Assembly (NCBI GenBank): GCA_964521065.1
Contig: CAZFPQ010000197.1
Span: 1-13,774, forward strand
Direction of reading: 5' to 3'
From: CAYVAP01 sp964521065
Lineage (GTDB): Bacteria > Bacteroidota > Bacteroidia > J057
DNA: 13,774 nucleotides
Part shown: positions 1-6,475 of the stretch, piece by piece
Numbering within the stretch: the first letter of the stretch is position 1
Layout of the letters: every line of letters begins with the position of its first letter
The notes under the pieces: generated by a model
Database searches by the model: none
What the model saw: the letters and a program-made list of their open reading frames with translations, nothing else
What the model was told of the DNA's origin: nothing
Made by a program: the position numbers and the translations under genes

Positions 1-345
1 AAATTTTATCCCTTCATATTGCTTCACTCCCTCCAACTGGATAGTCGTTACAATTAGATGAGTAAGGTGATTTTGTTTGCAAAAGTTAACTAAGCTTTTG
101 AGTTCCTGAGGTTTATGAAAATATCGATCGCTCCATTTGATCTCCAGGGCCCAAATTGGTTTTGAGGTTTCGCCCAACCCAACCATATCTACCTCACCAT
201 TTCTCCATCTGGCGTACCAAGGGGTAAACCAACTGCGATGCATCCACTGTGAAAAGACAGTGGTTTCAACCATGCTCCCGGCTACTGAATGAGTAGGAGT
301 GATTGGTGAGAACAAAGCACTTCTCAGTGATGGATTGGTAAGGAT
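1..345 (-). pseudogene. 3' fragment of a DUF4143-type AAA ATPase gene
   Basis: This minus-strand frame is open from a stop codon at 346-348 to the left edge of the window and lacks a proper start; the first in-frame ATG is at 270-272. The translation begins around ILTNPSLRSALFSPI, continues with SVAGSMVETTVFSQW, then NGEVDMVGL and PIWALEIKWSDR. This order (NP-LR-AL helix, G-x-x-VE-x-x-VF helix, then a GEVD ... ALEIK nuclease-fold-like core) is how I recognise the C-terminal DUF4143 domain of Bacteroidota ATPases with an N-terminal AAA domain. Those proteins are usually around 380-450 residues, so the whole ATPase half is missing. The upstream side joins directly to an unrelated secreted-protein gene at about 337-346. 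The stop lies outside the window. I infer a non-functional remnant; the family call is from pattern memory and fairly secure. Confidence 0.7.
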
Positions 346-733
346 CTAAATCTAGGGTATCTAAGAAAACTCCTGCAACATACACGTTACCTAATTCATC
401 GGTCACGATGAAGGTGCCAATTTCGGGGATCACCCCATTGAACTGTTTTCCCCAGACAAAATCACCATTTTGGTCGAGCTTCTGGATGAAGGTGTTGAAG
501 CCTCCTATTGAGATGAAGGTTGCCACGCCCACTCCTGGGTCTAAGTCGATGCTGTCCTGAAAGATACCAACGCTGTAGAGATTGCCGTCGGAGTCTGTAG
601 TTACAGAGTAAGCGACGTCGTTGCCATTTCCTTTGAGTTGTCGTGCCCAATCTAGGCTAGGGACTTGGGCTGAACAGGGCAGACTCAAGCAGAAAAAAAG
701 TAAGGTGGCAAGCTTGTGAGCTAGGTTTGTCAT
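266..733 (-). pseudogene. Truncated secreted SBBP-repeat propeller protein
   Basis: The reading frame encodes 155 residues. Residues 1-22 form a signal peptide (basic start, hydrophobic LATLLFFCLSLP, cleavage after CSA before Q23). Two copies of an SBBP-like beta-propeller unit follow: residues 35-67 (GNDVAYSVTTDSDGNLYSVG ... SIDLDPG) and 100-131 (IGTFIVTDELGNVYVAG ... LDLDP). Such proteins normally run to several hundred residues and end in a type IX secretion sorting domain. Here homology stops at residue 131 (base ~341). The last ~24 residues are the neighbouring DUF4143 fragment read out of frame. The protein thus lacks most of its propeller and any sorting domain. It is probably a dead gene, although a short exported peptide could still be made. 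No clear promoter was found in the 239-base gap upstream. Confidence 0.7.
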
Positions 734-972
734 GGCTGAAAATGTAGAAGTATTAGCTAAGAGGCTCTAATCAAATTCGGAATACGGTGTCGCAAACTGG
801 ATTTCGCCATCTATTTGATAGCGACGGCTATTCGGTAAGAAACCACTATTCCAACAACGCTGTTTTTAGCTTGTTGTTTCGTACTGATGTATAGTACAAA
901 TAAGTAGATAAGTGGGGGATATCGAATGCCTACGAATACCTAGACCTTTATTCTGACATTTTGATCCTGTTC

Positions 973-1308
973 TCAGTCCTGAGATGGTGGATTAATCCAG
1001 ACTTGGAGCTGAGTTAAGTGATCCAAATTCAACTCGACCCTTTCCATGGCCATGGAAAGAAATTGTTGCTGCTCGGCGTCCAATTGGCCCGGTATCAGTG
1101 ATTCATTAAGGAGCTGAAGCAACGCGATAACAGCATGGGAGGGAGCTCTCATGTTGTGCAATAAGTTGGCGACCAAGCGCCGCTGTGCTTTTTGAAAGGC
1201 CCCAAACACTTCCGCTGCGTCTGGATCTGGGAGCTCGGGAATTTGATGGGAGAAGATCTCCTTGTGATTTAAGGCATCCAATAGGACCTGCTTCGTTTCG
1301 TGATCCAT
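973..1308 (-). CDS. Orphan histidine-kinase DHp-like (HisKA-like) domain protein
   Basis: This 111-residue soluble protein has no signal peptide or membrane segment. Residues 41-101 resemble the dimerisation and histidine-phosphotransfer helices of sensor kinases. The H-box-like stretch LLHNMRAPSHAVIALLQLL places H51 where the phosphoaccepting histidine would be, followed by R54 and P56. A short turn leads to a second helix (QQQFLSMAMERVELNLDHLTQL) matching the usual DHp hairpin. The kinase ATP-binding domain (N, G1, G2 boxes) is absent from the protein and from the 239 bases downstream. The gene starts 30 bases after the sprE stop in the same direction, so co-transcription is likely. It may be a phosphotransfer partner, a kinase dimerisation decoy, a scaffold, or a kinase remnant. 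That it is DHp-like is moderately sure; its function is unknown. The first ATG, 30 bases from sprE, was taken as the start. Confidence 0.6.
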   Translation of the reverse strand: MDHETKQVLLDALNHKEIFSHQIPELPDPDAAEVFGAFQKAQRRLVANLLHNMRAPSHAVIALLQLLNESLIPGQLDAEQQQFLSMAMERVELNLDHLTQLQVWINPPSQD

Positions 1309-1338
1309 TGATTCGAGCTTACCTGAAAGTATCCTTTC

Positions 1339-4023
1339 TTACTGTCCCATGATCTCATGATAATACAGCAGATAATCCTCCATCCTGCGTTGGCCGTAAG
1401 CCACCTTGAAGTTGTTGTGAGAGATGAACATAGCCTCCCCCCGGTTGCGAATCAGGTCTGCGACTTCGGGATAGTTGAGTAGGCCTTGTACGTACTCGGT
1501 TCCCTCTTTGAGCGTCCCAAAGTTGCCAATGTAAGGAAGGAAGTGAGTGTTTTGGTACAAGAAGACATTGACCCGTAAGCGCTTTTCCCCATGAAACTTC
1601 TTGTTGAAGTTGGACAAGCCAGTTTGGAGTTGATCCTTCCTGACCTCACTCTTAGGAATGTACACCAGTACGTATACCTTTTCTCCAGGTTTGACTTCTT
1701 GGCTAAAGCCTTTGAAACGAGGGTCGTCTTCCGCAATGCGGGGCTCGTTTGTACCGGCCACCTCGGGTTGGTCTTCAGGCTGAGGCTCTGGTACCCCATT
1801 GTTGAGATAGTTCAGGGTCTCTTGCGCCCAAGCTGCAACGGGACTATCGCTGTGGTCATTGACGACGATGGTCAGGTATTTTCTCAAACTATCCTCATCA
1901 CCTAGGTAACCCATGGCCATGCCTCTGATATAGTACAGCCTTGCCATGTCAATTTCTGGGTTGGAGGTGAAGCGCTCTTGCGAAAGCAGGAAGTTACTGA
2001 ATCCTACACAAGTCTCGTACTCTCCTTTGGTGTAAGCATCGAAAAGTCCATTGTAGACGAACTTGTAGTCTTCTTCAGTTTTCTTGAGATCATTGGGATC
2101 CTTGCCTTGGATGAGATAAGCATAGATGCTATTGGGATGTTCCTCTAGGATGTAATCCTTGTGTGGGTCAAAGCGAGGGTCCTTGCGCTCAAAATAGATT
2201 TGGTATAGCGCATAACGCGCTAGCAGGGTGAATTCCGAATCATCAAATCGAACCAGTAGGGCTTCGAGGGTCTTGGTTGCCGAATCTGGTTCATCTAATT
2301 TTTGTATGTACAGCTGCCCTAATTTGAATTGGGCTTCCTCTATCTTAGCCAGGGCTGCCTCTTTTTCCTCTTCGTTGGTAGGGATGTCTTGGTAATACTT
2401 GTACTTATCGCCTTTTTCCGCTAGCAAGGTGCTATCCACTTCTTTGTCAGCTTCTGCCCCAGGCGATTCCCCACCGGGTTCCTGACTCCCCGTGCTAGAA
2501 GCAAGATTGATTTGTTTATTGCTGCGTCGCCAGTGGTCCTCGTTGTTCCTGCGCCCCCATTGTTGCTGAAAGGACAGTCGCCCATTGGCTACCGCGACTT
2601 CATTGTCAAAGTACCATTTGCCCCCAGGATTGTTGTTGCCTCCTCCTGCGGGTCCATTTAGTCCCGGTTGAAAGTTGTTGTTGCGCTGACTAAGCGCTTC
2701 TAGCTCCTTCCGCTGCTGCTCTTCTTTGCGTCGCTGCTCCTCTCGCGCCAATTGCGCCACCAAGGTATCTAGCTCCGCCTGAGGCAAACTCGCCAAATAG
2801 AGCATACTGTCTTGGTATTGGATGGTACGCTTGTATTCGATGTATTCTTTGAGGGTGCTGGCCAGTCCCGTTATCTCTTTGTACTCTGGCGCGTCTGGGG
2901 TAATGGAAGTAGCGGCACTATCGTAGTATGCCTGGGCTTTGTCGTAATCTTGGATGTCGTTGAAATAGATCTCTCCAATTTTATAGTAGGACAGGGCTTT
3001 CTGGCGCTGGTTGGATCGGTTGACCTGGATGGCGTAGTTCAGGTATTCGATGGCCTGATCCCGGTTGTTTTTCTGGAGCTCAAGCATCGCAAACTCATAA
3101 TAAATCTGGTCGCGATAGTCCAGGTTCTTTTCGTCTTTGAGTAGCTTGGTCAGGTATTTGTATACTTCTTCATCGTCATCCTTGTCATCTTGGGCACTGA
3201 CGTATAGGCGCGCTATCTTCATTTTGGCGCTAAAAGCGAGGTCGTAATTGGGAGCTGATTTGAGGACAATGTCGAATTGCTCCAATGATCGGGAATAGGC
3301 TTGAATTTCTCCGTATAGCTGGCCCAGCAAATAATGCGCTCGGGCCTCTCGCAAGCGACCCTTTACGTAAGGAAGGTAGGCTTCAAGCAGCTTAATGGCT
3401 TTGTCGTAGTTCTTTTCTTCGATTTCGAGGCGTGTAAGAAAAAGGCCCAATTCGCCGGTCATTTCATCACTGAGGTAGGCTGTATCGTTGTCAATGATGT
3501 GTTCTTGGAGCAAATCTCGGGTGAGTTGCTTTTGGTCTTGGCGATACTGGGTCTGAGCGATCCAGAACCATGCCTCCGCCACTCGCTCTGACTGAGGAAA
3601 AGAGTCAATGACGACTTTTAGATTCTTGACGGCTTTGCGGTACTCTTGCTGATAGAACCAAGCCTTGCCATTGAGCAAGCGACAATCATCGATCCAATTG
3701 CCATTGGGATGCTTGAACATGACTGCATCGTTCTTTTTGATCACCGTCTCCATGTCTCCACTGATGCCACCAACTTCATCTTCACGGCCGTAGTAAACGA
3801 CCTCCATGAAGCCCTGGTCTTTGAAGCGATATTGCTCCTCTAGCCGATTGGTGGTCTCACGGAAGAGAAATTGGGCATTGTAATAGCCATTGAAGTAGGA
3901 TGTGGTATTGTGGTAGGCTCGCGCGGTAAGGGTATCCTTCTCTTTGCTGCAGGAAAGCAACAACAGCGAACAAAGAATTAGGATAAATTTACTAAGTTTG
4001 TGGTTACCTGTGATTGCAATCAT
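1339..4023 (-). CDS. sprE: SprE/PorW-family TPR lipoprotein, gliding motility / type IX secretion
   Basis: This is an 894-residue lipoprotein of the SprE/PorW family, which is needed for gliding and type IX secretion in Flavobacterium and Porphyromonas. The start is placed at the ATG at 4021-4023. The frame is open 49 codons further up, but only this start puts the signal sequence (KFILILCSLLLLSC, lipidated Cys25) at the N-terminus. Residues ~116-371 are helical TPR-like repeats (WFYQQEYRKAVKNLKVVI, NYDKAIKLLEAYLP, NRDQAIEYLNYAI and others). An Arg/Glu/Gln-rich stretch (~425-440) and an Asn/Gly-rich linker (~447-468) lead into WYFDNEVAVANGRLSF and WGRRNNEDHWRRSNK (~470-503), a signature I associate with this family. 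More repeats and a C-terminal ~110-residue domain ending in YLLYYHEIMGQ follow. It is divergent from the M23 peptidase gene. The family call is strong; the requirement in this organism is inferred. Confidence 0.88.
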   Translation of the reverse strand: MIAITGNHKLSKFILILCSLLLLSCSKEKDTLTARAYHNTTSYFNGYYNAQFLFRETTNRLEEQYRFKDQGFMEVVYYGREDEVGGISGDMETVIKKNDAVMFKHPNGNWIDDCRLLNGKAWFYQQEYRKAVKNLKVVIDSFPQSERVAEAWFWIAQTQYRQDQKQLTRDLLQEHIIDNDTAYLSDEMTGELGLFLTRLEIEEKNYDKAIKLLEAYLPYVKGRLREARAHYLLGQLYGEIQAYSRSLEQFDIVLKSAPNYDLAFSAKMKIARLYVSAQDDKDDDEEVYKYLTKLLKDEKNLDYRDQIYYEFAMLELQKNNRDQAIEYLNYAIQVNRSNQRQKALSYYKIGEIYFNDIQDYDKAQAYYDSAATSITPDAPEYKEITGLASTLKEYIEYKRTIQYQDSMLYLASLPQAELDTLVAQLAREEQRRKEEQQRKELEALSQRNNNFQPGLNGPAGGGNNNPGGKWYFDNEVAVANGRLSFQQQWGRRNNEDHWRRSNKQINLASSTGSQEPGGESPGAEADKEVDSTLLAEKGDKYKYYQDIPTNEEEKEAALAKIEEAQFKLGQLYIQKLDEPDSATKTLEALLVRFDDSEFTLLARYALYQIYFERKDPRFDPHKDYILEEHPNSIYAYLIQGKDPNDLKKTEEDYKFVYNGLFDAYTKGEYETCVGFSNFLLSQERFTSNPEIDMARLYYIRGMAMGYLGDEDSLRKYLTIVVNDHSDSPVAAWAQETLNYLNNGVPEPQPEDQPEVAGTNEPRIAEDDPRFKGFSQEVKPGEKVYVLVYIPKSEVRKDQLQTGLSNFNKKFHGEKRLRVNVFLYQNTHFLPYIGNFGTLKEGTEYVQGLLNYPEVADLIRNRGEAMFISHNNFKVAYGQRRMEDYLLYYHEIMGQ

Positions 4024-4133
4024 AAGGCTAAAACAGGCGGATATTCCACCTAAGTGAAGATTTTTAATTCCTGGGAGATCTGGGCAAATAAAGTTCAAAC
4101 CAAGATTCTTCCAAGGCAAAAAAAATGGGAGAT

Positions 4134-4175
4134 CAAACTTATATAGAAGGAAGTCCCATTTATTACACAAATATA
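4134..4175 (-). promoter_or_regulatory. Candidate Bacteroidota -7 elements for sprE
   Basis: On the minus strand two octamers fit the Bacteroidota -7 consensus TAnnTTTG: TAAGTTTG at 4134-4141 and TATATTTG at 4168-4175. They lie 110-150 bases before the chosen sprE start, in the divergent gap. Neither has a TTG at the expected ~19-base distance (the nearest to the first is 26 bases away), so both are weak. Their position upstream of 4023 agrees with the shorter sprE start. Confidence 0.25.
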
Positions 4176-4199
4176 CCGAAATTCCTCGGGCTAAGTTGA

Positions 4200-5126
4200 G
4201 TGAACATGCTGCGAGATCTGATTGAGCGCGTAAGGAACAAACTCTTGCAAAGGTATCGTGTCGAATTAATCGATGACGAAACCATGTATCAATCCCGGGA
4301 ATTTCGAGTCCGGCCCATTACGGTAGTCGGCTTGATTTCTTTGGCATTTTTGCTGGTTGTGGGGAGTACCATGGCGCTGGTGATCTATGTTCCCATCTTT
4401 CACCGCATGATCCCCAACTACATTAATCCCGACGATTACAAAAAAGAACGGGCTGAGATGGCCAGTCGGGTTTTACAGGCTGAAGAGCAAATAGACAAGT
4501 TGATCGCATACAACCAAAACTTCCAGCGTTTGGCGGGAGGAGGTGCTGATGACCCTCAATTTAGCCAGGCAAGACTGGATTCGATGCGAGAGGTCATGAA
4601 CCTGACCCAAGAAGCAATGGTGATGGAGCGTCCTACTCCGCCACTAGGGGGGGAATCATCCAGCGAGCCCGAAAATATTCTGCCTCCTACTACGGCGTCC
4701 CCAATAGTACAAAGCCCCGTATCAGTAGTCAAAACTTCTTTGCGACCGGTTTTGGACGGATTGTTTTTGCCTTTGGAAGGACGACTAAGCAATCCATACA
4801 GTGAGCAGGGCAAGCATTATGGCGTGGATATTGTAGCTGAGGAGGAGGCGTTGATAAAGTCCGCTACGGATGGATTCGTTCTTTTTGCAGAGTATTCGGA
4901 GGATAATGGCTGGGTGATCAGCATTTCGGCCGGGCAAGACAATGTGGTTACCTTCTACAAGCACAATAGCCGCTTGCTCAAAGAAGTAGGAAGCTATGTA
5001 AGGGCAGGCGAAGCCATCGCTGTCATCGGCAATACGGGAGAAAATTCAACTGGCCCACATCTTCACTTCGAACTCTGGCAAAACGGAAAGCCACTCGACC
5101 CAGAGAACTACATCAACTTCCAATAA
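4200..5126 (+). CDS. Membrane-anchored M23 (LytM) family peptidase
   Basis: This 308-residue protein is predicted to be a zinc metallopeptidase cutting peptidoglycan cross-links or peptide stems in the periplasm. A short basic N-terminal segment is followed by one membrane helix (~41-64, VVGLISLAFLLVVGSTMALV). A charged helical, probably coiled-coil stretch (~80-112) and a Pro/Ser-rich linker (~145-180) lead to the M23 domain (~187-305). All expected residues are present: H206 and D210 in KHYGVD, H255 in TFYKH, and H287/H289 in GPHLHFELW. It should therefore be active, unlike the degenerate LytM proteins. The start used is GTG at 4200; an ATG two codons later (4206) is equally plausible. It lies 113 bases before a bactofilin gene. 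M23 peptidase-bactofilin pairs are known from several phyla (for example Csd1-CcmA in Helicobacter), which suggests a localised cell-wall remodelling role. Confidence 0.9.
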   Translation: MNMLRDLIERVRNKLLQRYRVELIDDETMYQSREFRVRPITVVGLISLAFLLVVGSTMALVIYVPIFHRMIPNYINPDDYKKERAEMASRVLQAEEQIDKLIAYNQNFQRLAGGGADDPQFSQARLDSMREVMNLTQEAMVMERPTPPLGGESSSEPENILPPTTASPIVQSPVSVVKTSLRPVLDGLFLPLEGRLSNPYSEQGKHYGVDIVAEEEALIKSATDGFVLFAEYSEDNGWVISISAGQDNVVTFYKHNSRLLKEVGSYVRAGEAIAVIGNTGENSTGPHLHFELWQNGKPLDPENYINFQ

Positions 5127-5239
5127 TCACAAAACCACCAGGAAAGGTAGGAGATATATCTGCTTTGGCTGGGAAAACGCGCTAGCTTCTACTACCTTAG
5201 TCATCCCTGGTTCGAATGATTTAAAAGCAGGAACCGAAT

Positions 5240-5749
5240 ATGTTTGGATCTAAAACTGAAAATGCTCGCCCCAAAGTAAGCTCCAGCTCAATGCCCAAGA
5301 CTGGAGGTGATCGCCGCAACATCATCTCTGAAGGGACCGTTGTGGTTGGTAACATCAATGCTGAGGGAGATTTGCGGGTAGAAGGCAAGGTAATTGGCAC
5401 CCTGGTTTGTAATTCTAAGCTGGTGGTGAGTGAAACAGGTTTCATTGAGGGCAACGTAGATGCTCGCATGGCTACCATCGAAGGAGAAATCAAAGGCAAC
5501 GTTGTTACCCGCGAGCTGTTGACCATCGATAAGACCGGGAAGATTTTTGGAGACATCTTCACGCAGAAGCTAGTGGTTCAAATGGGAGCCATCTTCACCG
5601 GATCAAGCAAAATGGCCGAAGCTGCGAAAGATGCCTTAACCAAAACTCCTCAACGCGCTAAGGATTTGTTGGCCAACAACAGTTCGCCTATCAACAAATC
5701 TCAAGGAGCTAAAAACACCTCTACCAAGCAGCCCACCAAGGCTAGCTAG
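5240..5749 (+). CDS. Bactofilin (polymer-forming cytoskeletal protein)
   Basis: The 169-residue protein is a bactofilin (PF04519, formerly DUF583). These form nucleotide-independent filaments, often bound to the membrane, that position cell-wall enzymes. The core, residues ~27-122, is a right-handed beta-helix visible as short hydrophobic strands with Gly turns: NIISEGTVVVGNI, GDLRVEGKVIGTLVCN, LVVSETGFIEGNV, ATIEGEIKGNVVT, LLTIDKTGKIFGDI, KLVVQMGAIFTG. The N-terminal tail (1-26) is polar, and the C-terminal tail (~123-169) is rich in Lys, Ala, Asn and Ser, as is usual. No membrane helix is present. The gene directly follows the M23 peptidase, its likely functional partner. Four long helix rungs and the conserved SEGT...G.I opening make the family call secure; what it organises in this cell is unknown. 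Confidence 0.92.
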   Translation: MFGSKTENARPKVSSSSMPKTGGDRRNIISEGTVVVGNINAEGDLRVEGKVIGTLVCNSKLVVSETGFIEGNVDARMATIEGEIKGNVVTRELLTIDKTGKIFGDIFTQKLVVQMGAIFTGSSKMAEAAKDALTKTPQRAKDLLANNSSPINKSQGAKNTSTKQPTKAS

Positions 5750-5795
5750 TTGAGGAGAATCTCGGGGAATATTTGCTGAGTAATCGCGGCTAAGC

Positions 5796-5809
5796 ATGAT
5801 TTAAATCAT
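5796..5809. promoter_or_regulatory. Perfect 14-base palindrome before atpZ (CRP/FNR-like site or terminator stem)
   Basis: ATGATTTAAATCAT is a perfect inverted repeat ending 23 bases before the atpZ start. Its core TGAT-N4-ATCA matches the inner bases of the FNR consensus TTGAT-N4-ATCAA, so it could bind a CRP/FNR-family regulator. Alternatively, since TTGTTTTT follows at 5809-5816, the RNA could form a short AT-rich stem ending bactofilin transcription. The sequence does not decide between these. Confidence 0.4.
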
Positions 5810-5832
5810 TGTTTTTCTGATAGATATGCCAG

Positions 5833-6048
5833 ATGGCTAAGAACCCCCAAGATCCTTTCAAAGAATATATGAGATATGCAGGTTTAGGCTTTGAAATCCT
5901 AGCCTGCATTCTTTTATTTGCGGCCGCAGGATATGGCCTCGACCAATGGCAAGAAACAGAGAAGCCCTGGTACTTACTTTCTCTCTCTTTGTTGGGTTGT
6001 GCGGTGGCAATATATCTGATGATTCGAGCGCTAGGCAAAAAAAGCTGA
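5833..6048 (+). CDS. atpZ: AtpZ, small membrane accessory protein of ATP synthase
   Basis: This 71-residue protein has two membrane helices (~15-37, AGLGFEILACILLFAAAGYGL, and ~46-66, WYLLSLSLLGCAVAIYLMIRAL) separated by a short hydrophilic loop (DQWQETEKP). Length, topology and the GYGLDQW segment fit the AtpZ/ATPase gene 1 family (PF09527), which sits at the head of many bacterial atp operons. In other bacteria AtpZ and AtpI are reported to act together, possibly in c-ring assembly or divalent-ion supply; applying this here is inference. The ATG start is 83 bases after bactofilin, and the next gene begins 11 bases after the stop. The family call rests on length, two-helix layout and position. 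Confidence 0.8.
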   Translation: MAKNPQDPFKEYMRYAGLGFEILACILLFAAAGYGLDQWQETEKPWYLLSLSLLGCAVAIYLMIRALGKKS

Positions 6049-6059
6049 TTCGAAGGGAT

Positions 6060-6440
6060 ATGAAGATAGATCGCTTTATTCTCATCGCTACTGCCCTAGC
6101 AGCAGCGATGTTTTTTTTATGTTATGGATTTGTTACGTGGTTGGATACTTCTTACCACCTAGGAGCAATTGGCGCAGCGATTGTAGTAGCTTTGATACCC
6201 ACTTGGTTGGCATACGCCTTGACCTACATGGGCCTAGATAAGGATACTACTCGCTTTGTTGGTTTTCTGGCTAGTGGAATGCTGGGGAAGATGTTGATCG
6301 GGGTTCTAGCCATCGTTTTGGTTGCTGTTCAGTTCAAGGAAGTAAGGGATGAATATGTGGTTACCTACATTATCTCATACTTCGTTTTTACCGCGTTTGA
6401 AGTTTACGGCCTTATCCGTAAATTGCGCCCAAAATTTTGA
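6060..6440 (+). CDS. atpI: AtpI-like four-helix membrane protein
   Basis: The start is set at the ATG at 6060, giving 126 residues. The frame is open for 38 more codons upstream, but that stretch overlaps atpZ and its residues look like atpZ read out of frame. The protein contains four hydrophobic segments: ~5-27 (FILIATALAAAMFFLCYGFV), ~35-56 (GAIGAAIVVALIPTWLAYAL), ~67-90 (FVGFLASGMLGKMLIGVLAI) and ~100-118 (YVVTYIISYFVFTAFEVYG). The C-terminus is basic (RKLRPKF). This is the layout and location of AtpI (ATP synthase protein I, PF03899), a non-stoichiometric helper in rotor assembly. Sequence similarity to AtpI is weak by eye, so position between atpZ and atpB carries much of the call. Confidence 0.65.
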   Translation: MKIDRFILIATALAAAMFFLCYGFVTWLDTSYHLGAIGAAIVVALIPTWLAYALTYMGLDKDTTRFVGFLASGMLGKMLIGVLAIVLVAVQFKEVRDEYVVTYIISYFVFTAFEVYGLIRKLRPKF

Positions 6441-6475
6441 TAGCAAGGCACTTACACATCTCCTATATATAAGTT

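Noticed and set aside
884..900. GTACT ... AGTAC inverted repeat upstream of the SBBP fragment
   Set aside because: Five-base arms with no promoter element positioned around it; expected by chance.
971..984. Inverted repeat around TCTCAGTCCTGAGA at the end of the DHp-like gene
   Set aside because: The stem is about 5 bases with no T run on the minus strand; not a credible terminator.
1591..3843. Several plus-strand open frames of 65-110 codons inside the sprE region
   Set aside because: They are antisense to a convincing 894-codon gene, have no recognisable motifs, and follow from its codon use.
4024..4170. 49-codon upstream extension of sprE
   Set aside because: It would bury the lipoprotein signal inside the protein; the ATG at 4023 places the signal at the N-terminus, and the extension contains candidate promoter elements.
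5768..5775. AATATTTG as a -7 promoter element for the atp cluster
   Set aside because: The first base departs from TAnnTTTG, and the nearest upstream TTG is about 15 bases away rather than about 19.
5946..6059. 38-codon upstream extension of the atpI-like gene
   Set aside because: It overlaps atpZ in another frame, and its residues are not like a membrane-protein start; the ATG at 6060 gives the expected four-helix protein.
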